Below, piece after piece: positions 24,933 through 36,727 of a stretch of DNA of 64,000 nt. The notes under the pieces are model-generated. The model had not been told where the DNA came from. It ran no database searches and saw nothing but the letters and a program-made list of their open reading frames with translations. The first letter of the stretch is position 1, and every line of letters begins with the position of its first letter. This DNA comes from Hemerocallis citrina. Taxonomy: Eukaryota > Streptophyta > Magnoliopsida > Asparagales > Asphodelaceae. A program made the position numbers and the translations under genes. The stretch lies in the NCBI GenBank assembly GCA_017893485.1, contig CM030368.1, positions 176,758,504 through 176,822,503 on the forward strand. Direction: 5' to 3'.

Positions 24933-25110
24933 ACTTTAGCAGCTTGGCTTGTTACTCGAAATTCGAGATTGTTCTATTTCCTGGTGTTAGCAATGTACAG
25001 TGGTCAAATAGGATTATTTTCTTCTCGAGACCTTTTACTTTTTTTCATCATGTGTGAGTTAGAATTAATTCCTATTTACTTACTTTTATCCATGTGGGGG
25101 GGAAAGAAAT
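24933..25110 (+). pseudogene. ndhD: Nuclear copy of a plastid ndhD fragment (NUPT)
   Basis: The frame reads [17 protein letters not shown], then [20 protein letters not shown] and [18 protein letters not shown], which is an internal part of the plastid NAD(P)H dehydrogenase subunit 4 (ndhD), about 58 residues. Changes such as C for W in the 'IMWELEL' motif are seen. It has no start or stop and lies inside a retrotransposon LTR between unrelated sequence, so it is a captured fragment and not a gene. Confidence 0.92.
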
Positions 25111-26899
25111 GTTTGCGCCGTCATCGTCTTCTCTCGTTGCTACCGCCGCTCTTGCTGTTTATTGATGTTGTCTCTTTGTGTGTGATGTGCACATACGTCT
25201 CATGCACGTGTTTCGGTTGGTGTTAATCTCATTCTTATTCGTGCGTTCGTTGTGTTCATTGTTCAGGGTCCATTCCCGTTATTCTATTCTTCGTTCTGTC
25301 GTTTTCATAACAGGCAAGTAGCTTGTATATGTTCTTTTTGTCATACAAGTTAAATACCGTAAGTAATCTATTATGGAAATATTTGTACTCTCATGATGAT
25401 CCTATTTTGTTAGGTTAACCATGGATATCACCTCTTGATCATGAGTAGTTACAATAGTTGACACCCGTTGCATGAAAATAATTAGATTAGTGAACATCTT
25501 GACTGTATGTTGTTTGTGATACCACCGTATGTTGTAGATGACTGTTGCATAGATGTTTGTTGGATGTATTATCTCATTATGGACTATTTGATTCACATTC
25601 CATGCTGATTTAAGTAACCCAAATATTCCATATTGTGTATGACATCTTAGATTGGACCGTTTGTAATTAAGTTGTTTGATAAAATGCATAAAAGAACTTT
25701 GTTTTGCTGCTGTCCTATTTTTGTACAGTAATTTTGACCCTGTTAACATCAATAAAATAAATAAGTTTGTGAACAATATTTGTAGCCTTTGTTTTCTGGT
25801 TTTCACAACTTTCGACGGATCTGAGTTCTGAGTTTTGATGCATGAGTTATTGCTGTTTTACTGCACTCATGTCGTATATTCCAGATTCTGAACTATATGT
25901 CTTCTGTAAGATATTATATTTTAAAACTGATTCAAAAGCAGAATTTGAACACTATATTTTGTTGAGTATGTTTAGTCATGACTGGGTTCAATCCCTAATT
26001 TTTGTAGAATTAATTAATGACTTTTGTATCTCATTTCATGCTTATGAAACTAATCGATATGTTTTCAAGTGCATGTTGTTCAGTATAGAACTATATTTTC
26101 AACCTGATTTTATTCGTTTTTTATGAAAACTTTGTAAATATGAACTGCATCCTTATTTGTATATTTTATCACCCTTTTGACGGATCTGGATTTTGAATTA
26201 TATTTTATGAATTTTCTTTGTTTTGGTACTGCTGAGTCTGAACTTTCAAAATTGATATTTTTTGCATTACTCTGTTTTCCCAATTTTGTTGACTATACTA
26301 TCTATAGTATAAATTCATGTTATTTTATATTTTGAGACTAGATATGTTAGGGAATCTTCCAGATTTTTCTCAGATTTAATTACGGTGATTTTAAACTCTT
26401 TTCATCCTTATAAAAAAGATTTTGCATTTTCTGGCTGAACATAACTTCTGTATTAAATGTTGTTTTCAACCCTGTTTCTGTGGCTGATATGTGACTTATA
26501 TATATGTGATGCTATCGGCAGAGAGTCTAGTTTCTAGATTTTCTGACAAATCTGGATTTCCTATTCTATAGCAACAGGAATCTCAGATTTGGTACAGTAG
26601 TGTCTTGCTGTCCAGAACTGAAAGTTTCGTTGTTTGGACTATTATGAGTTATTTTATCAACCATTTTTGTTTCCTATTCATCTTAGACTTATCCTTTGTT
26701 CTTGCCATGTCTTTAACCTGTTGTATTATTCACACCTGTTTAATAATAATGAAAAATAATCAAGCCGGGGTTTTTAAGGGAAAAGATCGAGTAGTAGACA
26801 ATATAGAAATGCATATTCAGAAGGGAACTCGTTTTCCCCACTATTTACTATGGTACCTACTGTTTACATCTGGATGCATAAGGGCATGATCCATGACAC

Positions 26900-26968
26900 C
26901 GTTTGTTGTTATTACTGTTACTGTTACTGTTACTGTTACTTTTACTGTTACTGTTACTGTTATTGTTT
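26900..26968. repeat. (GTTACT)n hexanucleotide tract
   Basis: About nine units of GTTACT with a few changes. Related looser repeats (GTTACTGGTGACACAC) follow at 27125-27240. The same LTR region in the Tekay element has similar but unexpanded sequence (5965-6030). Confidence 0.9.
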
Positions 26969-29777
26969 GTCCGAATATATTGCCCTAAAGAAGTTCCACT
27001 ACAAAATCTTAAAACGAAACTATTTGCTGTAGCAACCATGTAGTATAATTTGGGACGCATGAAGTACTACCTAGATAGTAATGAACATTAAACATAAGAA
27101 TAACTGTTTCCACTATCTCATCTTGCTACTGTTACTGTTGGTTTACTATTACTGGTGACACACTGTTACTGGTGACACACCGTTACTTTTAACACACTGT
27201 TACTGTTGACACACCGTTACTGTTACACTCTTACTATTATCACTACACTGTTGCTGCCATTTGTAGACTGTTATAATTGATTTCTTCTCCATATTAGTAT
27301 TACATGTTTAATTTAGTTAGGTTTCCCTTCATTTTCTTACTTGTATTTCTTGCGGCCCGGAACTTGCATCTAACAGGCGTTATGTTTTCCTGTTTTCCCT
27401 ATTTTCCTTGTAATTGTCATATAAGCAGGTTTTGCTGATCAATTGCCTACTGGAGTTGGTGAGCAAAAATTTTAAGCTGCGCAATTGGAAGATTTGCTTA
27501 TATGTTTTGATGAACTATTTTATTTCATGAATTGTATTGAGACTTGTATTGGGCTTATTGTCCCAGGATTATTGTTTTGTTTCGGATCTAGTATTTATTG
27601 GGATATTTATTATTGATGCAATAAATACTGTTGAGTTATGACTTTTTTTGCATGCCTGGTTGAGTATGTTGCCTTATTTACTGTTATGATGAGTCAAGCA
27701 GATCCGTATGGTGAAAACTATCCGCTGGGCTTAGTCACGTACCGTATTCTGTATTCTTTTTGGGAAGTGAGGCGTGACACTTCGCCTTTGTAACACCCCG
27801 CAAAATTGAGTTATGACAATTTTTCCCACGGGAGTTACACACATATATTTTGTACTGTTACGAGTAATATCCGTAATGTATTTTAATATAAATGTCCTAC
27901 GTATTTCTGCATTTCAATTATTTATACATTTTCTGTCTTTTCAAAATTTATTTTCATCCTATTCTGAGCCAACTTAGGCATTTATTTTAATCTTTGTGTG
28001 TTTACGTGCATTGCACGTGCTTTTAATACACATGTTGATTACGTATATTCTACCATTACGTGTAATATTATAAAATTTTTTACGTGTTTAATTATTTATT
28101 TTATAACTTGTTCAAATTCGTTTCATAAATTGAAATTCATTTTTCTCCTATTTTGACTCAAATATACTTTCACACGTGCAGTGCACGTGTTTTCTATGCA
28201 AGCACTGATTATATTGTTGTATACATATATAGAATTAGTGAAACGTATTTTATTTATTTTTATTTTGATTTTAATAGAAATTTTTCGTTTTCTCAAATTT
28301 ATTTTATATATGAATATTTATTAGCACGTGCTTTGCACGTGTTTCTTTTTATGCACATGCAAATTGTGCTATTTTATTACAAAGTTATGCACTAAAAATT
28401 TCACTACGCTAATTATAATAAATTTAATATGAGTATTTTTTTAAAAATAAGAATTTAAAATAGAATAAAATAATAAAAGTGAAAATAAAATGAGAAAGTG
28501 TGCACACATGCATTGTGCACACTTTCAAAAATGACTGAATATAGGAGAGAATGAGGGTGAGTGGGTTTGTGAGTGATGTGAGTGAGTGGGTGTGTGGGTG
28601 TGTGAGTGGGTTAGTGGGAGATTAGTTACTAAAATTACTCCCTAATTTTCCATATAAATACCCCATATCCTAACCCCAAATAAACACAAAAACATAAATC
28701 AAACAAAAGAGAGACTCAAGAGAGGGGACTTGTTATTTTTTTTGGCTTTTGGGATTGGCATAGAGGCTTGCGGGTTGTGCTTATGGAGTCTCTTGGAGGT
28801 TTTGCTAAAGGGTTCAACTACTAGGAGGTCTTTTTAAGGTGGGTGTTTCTCCAACTTTCTAATATAATTTTATTAGAGAATGCTTGATAGTAGAATATAT
28901 ATCTGTGAATTGTTAGATGCATGATAACTTATATAGATTGATTATTCATGTTTAGATTGTGTGTTGTTGATTATATATGTGAAATTATAATATGATTGAT
29001 TTGGGGGCATTTTCATAAGTTTTTGTTTTAAGTTTTAGCCGCACTTCAGAAAATCATATCTATTAAACAAGATGGAATCTAGGGCTAAAATTTTTATAGG
29101 AGCATCTTGTATATGTCAAGAACATATTCTTAAAATTTCAGAATATTTGGATATCATTTACTATTTTAATAAAATCCAAACTTAGGACTGGTTAGCAGTT
29201 TGGCTAGTTGCTGGAAATTTGTATACATTTCGGATTTTGATCATTTTGGCATCTCAGATGCAGTATTTTGAGAAACGTCAAAACTAAGAAGTTGATGTAT
29301 ACTTGTTAACCTTTCTTTAGTGTCTAAGAAATCAATTTTCCATGAAGAATAGAATTTATAATGAATTTTACAAGATTGAACAAGTGGCAATCTATATAAC
29401 ATTTCGACCGAACTTTAGATTTATTAGACTTTTATACCTTTAATTGGAGCTAAAGAACACAAAGTTTAATGAAGCATAGAATTTTATGTGATTTTTACAA
29501 GTAGAAAGAGCTGCAATTTCGGATTTGAACCTATTATTTTGCAAATGAATTTAGACGAAGTAATTGAGGATGAATTTAGATGATCTTAACTACAGATTTG
29601 TAGTAGACTCATTTATGTTTCCTATGAAACTAAGAAATCTATTTTTGGATTAGTATTGAAATTTATATGATTTGTTACAATACCACTGGGTTGTTATCTC
29701 AAGTTGAGCATTCAAATAGTGGATTCTATGTATATGCTGTTACCTTGAAAAGAAGTTGATATAGAAATAGTCTTGGA

Positions 29778-29842
29778 TTATTGGTTAGTGCATGTGGCTT
29801 AGGATCTTTGAGGTTGTAGGTTTGAGTCTTGGTGAGCTCAAA
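29778..29842 (+). other. tRNA-like stretch in the type II solo LTR
   Basis: TAGTGCATGTG fits the Pol III A-box pattern, and GGTTTGAGTC about 35 bases on resembles a B-box. The remainder does not make a full tRNA. Confidence 0.4.
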
Positions 29843-30764
29843 TTTGGTAGTATTTACTGTTTTTGAGTATATTGAAAATATAAATTAATTTTTTTGGGAA
29901 ACATTTTGATGGTAATTTGTACAAACATTTTTGGATTAATTTTTCTACTTAGATAAAGGAATAAACACATATTTGGTGATTGGATTTGAAGAATTTGAAT
30001 AGAGATGATTTTAAAGGATATTGGTATTTTGGAGAATCAATATTTGATGGAAATTAGCACAATTGTTTTGGATTAAATCCTAGGTTTGAATAAATGATTT
30101 TAGTATAGGTTTTGGAGAATTGAATTGAAATATTATAACAAAATGATGTTGATTAAATTGAGACTGTTGAAGTCTTATTATAACATTTTGGGAAATTTTG
30201 TCTAGTTATTTGAGGATGACTAGTTGAATGGAATTTATATTGATTGAAAAATGTGATGAATAATAGATGAATTGATATATATGAATGAATAAAATTTGTA
30301 ATTGATTATAAAAAAGGTTATGGATAACCTGGAAATATTGTGAATATCTTGGAATGTATGGATTCCTAAAGACTGAGTGATTGTCTACAAGAATTGGATC
30401 AATCAAACCGTTATGAAATGCTGCTATAATAAGTGTTTAGTTACATTGAGATGATAAACATAAAGAGAATGGATTAAGAAAAAATTATGAATAATGAATG
30501 CGATGGTTATGATGAGGTTAGATGTAACCTAGTTGATCCTTATGTTGAGATGGCTGGATTCTACAGACTAAGTGAGACCCAAAGTGCCGGCAGGTTATGA
30601 TGTGTGAAAATTTGAGTAGTCAGTGTGGGCTAACATTCTCAGTGTTTTGGTTTAAGTCTGGTGGGTAAGCTAGCTCTAAGTCCTAGTAACTTTAATTTAA
30701 CTTAAGGACAGGAACTAGTTGGAGATATGATGAAACAAGAGAAAACGTGGGTATGAGGGCTCCA

Positions 30765-31022
30765 GGATGATCCGCAGAGTGAGACAATCCCCAGTATTCC
30801 AGAACGGTAGATGAAATAGGCCCCAGAATGATCTGCATAGTAGGATTGATCTCTAGTATTCCGGGATGAGAGCGATGCTCATGGGACATTTGTGCAATGA
30901 GGATTCTAGGATGACTCGCGGAGTGAGACAATTCCCAGTATTCCGGGACAAGGGATGAAATAGGCCCCAGGATGATCTGCGGAGTGGGATTGATCTCCAG
31001 TATTCCGGGGCGAGAACCAATA
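30765..31022 (+). repeat. Short tandem repeats in the LTR 3' half
   Basis: Four copies of a ~60-bp module ending in 'ccagtattccggg', in two alternating versions. Divergent forms occur on the minus strand at 18470-18690, and a 'gatctgcggtgttgag' version occurs in the internal region of the TRIM array at 43000. Confidence 0.75.
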
Positions 31023-31564
31023 CTTGCAGAGTGTCTAAATCTCATAGTAGTCATGGTAGTAGGTTGCATGGTGGGGGATTGAACCCTATAATGAGGAGTA
31101 CGATAAGGGCTTTCCCTCGGACCTATGTAGTATAGGATGCATAAGAAGAATGCATTAGTGTCATCGTAGTGTGAATGTCTACATTAGGCATAAGTTCATA
31201 TCATACACTGACATAATTAGGATAGTAACTTCTATGTTTTCTGCATTCAAGTTTGTGTTTGCTAAAGTTGAAGAATCATTGTATTATAGTATTGCGTCAA
31301 TTTTATGCAACTGACGTGCCCACAGTTTCCTAGTTGCAGGATTGGACTTGGCATGGATTTGAAGTCACTGTGATGGGTTGACATAAGATTGAAGAGCTTC
31401 CATTATCATATATTGTATTGTACTTATTCATTTTCGCTGTGTTATTGTAAAGAACAACGTTATAAATGAAAAAGTTTTAAATTTCTTATATTTTTGTACG
31501 AAGTTGAAGTAAAAGATCATGTTTGTGCTACGAATTACCTATGTTTGGAATTCGAGGCATGACA

Positions 31565-33270
31565 ATCTTCTTCCCTGATCAGGACGGCACTGAGGACCTG
31601 CACGGAAGCTGCCAAGTAGAGGTATAGCACCTCGCCTGGCTCCAGCTTGTTGAAGAGAGGGGGATTGGAGAGTTACTCTTTGAGTTGATCGAAAGTCTGT
31701 TGCTGAGACTCCCCCCATTCGAAATTCTTCACCCCCGGAGAGCTTTGAAGAAAGGGAGGGACTTCTCCCCCTACCTCGAAAGAAAATGGTCAATGGCTGC
31801 TAAACGGAAGGTGAGCCATTGTACTTCCTTGACATTCCTAGGAGGGGCCTTGCTCAGGATGACCTGAATTTTCTGAGGATTAGCTTCTATTCCTCGTTGG
31901 ATAACCATAAAGTCGAGAAACTTTTCTGCGGTGACGCCGAAGGCACAGTAGGAGGGGTTGAGCCTCATATTATGCATCCTCAGGACCCTGAAGGCCTCTT
32001 CCGGATCGATTTACGTGGTCTCTACCCCAGAGGCTTTTGACGAGCATGTCATCGACGTAGACCTCCATATTCCGACCGATCTGCTCTTTGAAGACCCGAT
32101 TTACGAGCCTCTGGTAAGTGGCGCCTGAATTCTTTGACTCAAAGGACATGACCCTGTAGCAGTAGAGCCCCTGATCGGTAATAAAAGTCGTCTTCAGAAT
32201 GTCCGGGGGAACATCCGAATCTGGTTGTAACCCAAGTAGCCATCCATGAAGCTCAACAACTCATGTTCGGTGGTAGAATCAATCAGGGCATCGATGTTGG
32301 GGAGAGGGAAAAGATTTTTCGAGCATGCTTTGTTGAGGTCCGTAAAGTCAATGCACATCCTCCATTTTTCGTCGGACTTTTTGACTAGCACGATGTTAGC
32401 CAACCACTCTGGGTACTTGACCTCTTGGATGAAATGGGCAGAAAGGAGGATGTCAACCTCCTCCTTCATCGCTTGTTGCCTTTCGGGGGTAAACTTTTAG
32501 CATCTCTGCTTTACCGGCTTGGAGTCTAGGTGTACACTCAGTCTAAGCATGATGAGGTTCTCCGAAATTCCCAGCATGTCTGAGTGTGTCCAACTGAACA
32601 GGTCTTCGTTCTGGCGGATACAATAGATAGTTTCCCATTAGAGGACAGGAGGGAGAAACTTGCTCATTTTGAAGCATTTGACGGGTTCGTCCTCGGAGAA
32701 CGGGATTTCCTCTAGCTCATCCACCAACTCGAAACCTATTGAACTTTGGTTCGACAAGAGCTCGACCACTTCGAGAGGAAGGATAGTGCTCCCTACCGTG
32801 GGGGTGTAACAGGCCCAAGCTGCCTCCTAATTTCCTTTGACGGGGCCGACCCCAAACTTGGTTAGGAACTTCATGAGCATGTGGTAGGATGAAGGTACAA
32901 CCTGGAGGGAAATGAGGCCAGTTCATCCCAGGATGGTGTTATAGGCAGCTTTGAAGTCAACCACCATGAAGTCCATCGCCTCCGTTTAGGAAGACGGGGA
33001 TTTCCCTGCAGTGACGTCCAGGGTAACGATTCCCTCGATCTAGACTGGGGTGCCGGAGAAGCCATGGAGGGTGTACCCTACTAGTTCCAGTTTCTCCCAA
33101 GAGAGCTTTAAGGCTTCGAAGACCGCTAGGAATAGGATGTTCACTGAACTTCCATTGTCGATGAGGATACGGCGAACCTTGTGATTGGTGAGCACAAGGC
33201 TTATGACCAAGGCATCACAATGCGGGACCCGGACACCTTCGAGGTCTTTGTTCGAGAAAAAGACCACCAA
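31565..33270 (-). pseudogene. Tat pol, proximal part: protease and reverse transcriptase
   Basis: Reading leftward: protease with ILIDNGSSVNILF (the Tat form of the active site) at about 33270-33040; RT with WLANIVLVKKSDEKWRMCID and FTDLNKACSKNLFPLPN, then the catalytic VDDML (near 32050), and the connection part IQVILSKAPPRNVKEVQWL. A stop follows in the part after DQLKE near 31690. The frame then reaches VLIREED and is cut at 31564 by the solo LTR. Frameshifts separate the pieces. Stretches between 32500 and 33000 are linker with little recognisable content. Confidence 0.9.
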
Positions 33271-33470
33271 CCTGAGACCTTAGGGAGGGGGAAATTGTGA
33301 ATGGGGTTTACCTCCTGGATGAAGGCCTTATGGGAGGAGCTAGACTCTCCTCCCATGGGTCCGCCATGGACGCAGTGGAGGATGACCAGATTCTCGGTGT
33401 CCTGATGCTTGGGCTCTGGCTCTAGATGCTTGTTCACTCCCCAAGGGGGCGGAGAGGCTCTCAGACCATT

Positions 33471-34592
33471 CTAAGTGAATTTGGCAAGGTACCCTCTTCT
33501 GATGAGGGCCTCGATTTTGTCCTTCAGAGCTTGGGAGTTATCGATGTCATGACCAGGGTCCAGATGGAAACGGTAGTAGAACCTATTATCTCTCTTCTTG
33601 TTGGGGTTGTTGGATCGAAGATGGTGTTGGAGTATGTCTTTGCCCTCTATTTCCATCAGGATCGCTGATACGCTCGCGTTGACTGAAGTGAACTTATCGA
33701 ACCGCGGATGCGGGGGGAGGCACTTCTGTCCCCAGGCATCTTTCTGGGCCTTCTAGGGAGGCTCAGAGTTCTCCATCTTCCTCTTTCCTTTAGTAGGGGA
33801 TCCTTTCCGACCCTCGGGGTGGAGGACCACCTCGGCCTGGACATATTTCTTACTCCTATAGAGAAGGTCGAAAAATTCGATGGGTGGCTTCTTGGCTAGG
33901 GAGGCCTTTAAAGAGTCGTGGCAAACATTGTGTTAAAATGTCGCTGTTGCTACCCCGGCGTCGAGGGAGGAGATCAACCGTGCTTCGGCCGTAAACCTTT
34001 GGACGAAATCTCGAAGGAATTCTCCGTCCTTCTGTCTAAGGTCCAGTAAAGAGGCGCTCATCTTCTTAGCCTTTCGGATGGTCATGAAGTGAACGAGAAA
34101 ATTCTCCTCGAGCTGGTTGAATGAATAAATTGAACCGAGGGCGAGTTTGGTGAACCATTCCCGTGCGGGGCCTCTCTCGGTGGCCGGGAACGCACAGCAG
34201 AGAAGGGGATCCGATGCGCAGTGAATCATCATGAGGGTTTTGAAGCTCTCAATGTGATTAGCTGGATCTTTTTCTCCATTGTAGGTTTCAAACTGTGGAG
34301 TTTTGAAACTCCTCAGGTTGGGTGCATCGAAGATGTGGGAGGAGAATGGTGGCCTGTTCGGACTGCCTCCCACCTTCATCGATCCAAGCAAGGAGTTCTT
34401 CCATTTCTTGTTATCGTTTGAGGATTTGGTCTCCTCGTCCCTCGGATCCGATTGACCCGTGGGACTCGTCATTCCCGTTCTCAGCTTGTCCTGCTCGGTC
34501 AATGCGTTGCTCGGTTCGAGTCCCACCTCGGATGGCCCGGAGGATTTCATCCCAAAATTCATGGAACTCCGCCCTCGTCGCGTGACTGTCAT
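33471..34592 (-). pseudogene. Tat gag
   Basis: The frame at 34592-33933 holds the gag core (FKTPQFETYNGEKDPANHI, then CCAFPATERGPAREWFTKL and a 'QRFTAEARL' segment), typical of Tat gag. After a shift it runs on to FHLDPGHDIDNSQALKDKIE at 33656-33471, where relatives have a zinc-knuckle-like CRFH...DTEDC; both cysteines are replaced here (Tyr and Ser). A frameshift and stop near 33930 break the gene. Confidence 0.88.
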
Positions 34593-35020
34593 CCTTATGG
34601 TTGTTCAAGGGTCGGCGGTCCCTCGGAGAGTGGCTGCGCTCTTGGTCTCGACCATGGGAGGAAAGGTGAATCCAACCTGGATAGTGGTTCGAGGGCTCCC
34701 CTCCATTCTGGGATTGGTTTAGGCGATTTCGGAGGTCGTTCTTGTTCTGTTGGTTTTTTATGACATTCTCAGGTCAGACACCACCGGATGGGTGACCTCG
34801 CATGCTACCAAGCGGGATGCGCTCGGGGCGGGTTTCTGTAACCCTTGTTCCTGCGGTTGTCGGAATCCTTTAGTGGCTGCTCGACTTCGCATCGGGCACG
34901 GAGGAGGAAGTGGAGGGTCGGACTGATGCCCTCTGGTGGGGTCTTCTTGGCTTTGGGAGCCATTGCAAGCGTTGGTCACGGAGTAGAGTCGGAAGAAGAG
35001 GCTCAGATCTGTGTTTCCCA
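34593..35020 (-). other. Tat leader region (5' untranslated, minus)
   Basis: This stretch between PBS and gag has no gene I recognise. Short frames on both strands are chance. Confidence 0.6.
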
Positions 35021-35033
35021 CAGACAACGCCAA
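35021..35033 (-). promoter_or_regulatory. Tat primer binding site
   Basis: On the minus strand TTGGCGTTGTCTG lies two bases inside the 5' LTR end. Tat elements usually carry TTGGCGCCGTCTG here. The tRNA partner is not certain. Confidence 0.7.
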
Positions 35034-35035
35034 TC

Positions 35036-35508
35036 TGATGATGCTTGTTTTCGGGTGTGGGAGCAACAGATAATGTGAGTTCTATGGTGAAGAGAAAACT
35101 CAGATCTCGGTCGCCAATGTGACCCTACTATGATGCTGATTTGATTGGATCTGGTGGATCTGGGAGAGATTGACCGTTGTCAGATATCCTGCAAAAAAGT
35201 TTGAAACACCGGGAGAACTCCTAGCGACAGAACCTCCAACGCTCAAGTCAATAACCAGAGGATTAAGAGAGGCTTAAGTGGTAAAATAATGATTACCTAG
35301 TTACTGTTGAGGTAGGGCTATATTTATAGACATGAGAACCTGATTATGGAATATTCCTTGATCCCCTGATTAGGGGATGCGACCCGATTCACGTTGGGTT
35401 GGATTTGGGTGATGGGCCTATAGTCGGCCCACAAGATGTTATGGGTTCTCCTCAAGATTTATGCTAGGATCAAGCGGTGCAGATTGTCCGCTATTTTTAC
35501 CCTCGTCA
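35036..35508 (-). repeat. Tat 5' LTR
   Basis: On the minus strand it starts TGACGAGGG (35508) and ends GCATCATCA (35036), 473 bp, with a TATA-like 'ctataaatatagcc' near 35320. The inner end abuts the PBS. I found no matching left LTR. Confidence 0.75.
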
Positions 35509-36719
35509 TAGCCCAATAGGCTAAAAAGGGCCAACAGGCCGAAAACATAAGTCAAACCCAACAAGTTAAAGATAACGCTTCGGCTTCCACAGATGCAAAG
35601 AAATCCTTTGTGTCAATGGCCAAAGGAAAGACACCAGTCTCCACAGAAGCAAAAGGGACTTCTGTCGCAACCTTGGTAAAATATTGGTACAATCTCGAGT
35701 TAAAAAAACCAAGAGAAAAATGTTTACAATGAGTTCAAAGGCTGTTTTCGAGCCATATAAAGTTGAATTCTTATCAGCAAATTATTGGCTTATATAGCTT
35801 GAAAAAGCATTCTAAGAAACAAAGAAAGAACTACAACAACAAAAACAGAGGTAGATGGAAACTAATCAATTAGTTTCCAAATTATATCAGTTCTCTTCCA
35901 CTTCCAGATCGGGCAGGTTGCGATCGACTGCTATTTACACAGTCAACTGTCATTTCCTTCAGACTAAGGTCGAGAGGAAAAGACAGTTGACTGCAGCAGT
36001 TTCAACTGTTATTGACAGCCGACTGTCAAGTGCAATCGACCAAACATTTTCCAAAATAAATATTTTGGTGAATCCACTTTATATTCTTTCCATAACTTGA
36101 TCATTTGCTAAAGATACATTTACATATTTAATCCTCACAAATAAAGTAGTAAATAATCAGTGATGCTCTGGGTTCTTGAGGATCAATCACAGCATTCTTC
36201 TTGATGAATCTTTCCCAATATTTTCCAACCTTTAACATTTCGATGATTCTTTTCCTTTACTTTGATTCAGAAGATCTTGAAATTTATTTGAATTTCACTT
36301 TATATTTCCATGCAAAGATCACAGATAAAATTATTAGATATACATGTGCATGTTTTGTACACACAAAACATAGATTCAACTTCATACTTATATATTCCAA
36401 TATAATTATATTATTATTTTCTATAAGACGCGTGTTGTATACGTAAGATCCGGTCATGAATATCAGAACCGTGGACTTATTGGACGAACTTTGTTCGGCC
36501 CAGAAGCCCATCAAGTCGTTATTGGCTATATATACCATCCGGGAGCAATATGCTAGGTATCCGGAATATTTCGAGCAAAACAATTGCCGCCAAAGCATAA
36601 ACCATAATTTTATTTCAACATCCTTTACACATACCGCGATATGCAACAGATTCTTTTAACATGATTAATTTGTTAAAAATAAAGTTAGATATCATTTTTC
36701 AAAAATACGAACATCCCAA
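35509..36719. other. Unassigned AT-rich sequence
   Basis: No recognised gene. The word 'gcttcggcttccacagatgcaaag' and the repeated 'gtcaactgtc/cgactgtc' stretch near 35930-36030 look transposon-derived. The open frames on both strands give no recognisable protein. Confidence 0.4.
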
Positions 36720-36727
36720 CCTACAAC

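Larger units (their letters stand above)
24339..27779 (+). mobile_element. Type I solo LTR in the Tat RNase H, carrying a plastid fragment
   Basis: It starts TGTAACCCC and ends GAGGCGTGACA, 3,441 bp, flanked by CTCCG (24334-24338) and CTTCG (27780-27784), one mismatch. The TATA-like stretch (gaccctatataatcacccta near 24630) and pyrimidine-rich leader parallel those of the Tekay 5' LTR. It shares the 'tctagtttctag' and 'tagcaacaggaatctcag' blocks near 26530-26580. The ndhD piece lies at 24933-25110. A (GTTACT)n tract lies near 26905-26965. Confidence 0.88.
27789..31564 (+). mobile_element. Type II solo LTR, 9 bp from the previous solo LTR
   Basis: It starts TGTAACACCCCGC and ends CGAGGCATGACA, 3,776 bp. 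Flanks GCCTT (27784-27788) and ATCTT (31565-31569) fit a duplication with two transitions. Removing both solo LTRs and one flank rejoins the Tat RNase H reading (VLIREED to GAQKPIYYV). It carries G-box palindromes near 28005, 28172 and 28324, a tRNA-like stretch near 29780, repeats of the 'gatctgcggagtgggattgatctc' type at 30765-31020 and the caactgacgtgcccacag motif near 31300. Confidence 0.87.
22200..35508 (-). mobile_element. Ty3/gypsy Tat-type LTR retrotransposon (minus), decayed and interrupted
   Basis: On the minus strand the order is 5' LTR (35508-35036), PBS, gag, protease, RT, RNase H, a second RNase H with NNEAEY, integrase, and a 3' region with tandem repeats (to at least 17590). 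A second, archaeal-like RNase H is a hallmark of the Tat lineage (Ogre/Retand). Two solo LTRs split RNase H (24339-31564). Many stops and frameshifts make it inactive. No 3' LTR was recognised on the left. Confidence 0.9.

Noticed and set aside
26850..27060. Tyr/Cys-rich and Asn/Ser-rich ORFs
   Set aside because: They translate the (GTTACT)n tract.
33426..35078. Plus-strand ORFs over the gag region
   Set aside because: They are shadows of the minus-strand Tat gag and leader.
36284..36659. ORFs of 120 and 67 codons on opposite strands
   Set aside because: Neither shows a recognisable domain; AT-rich sequence without other gene signs.
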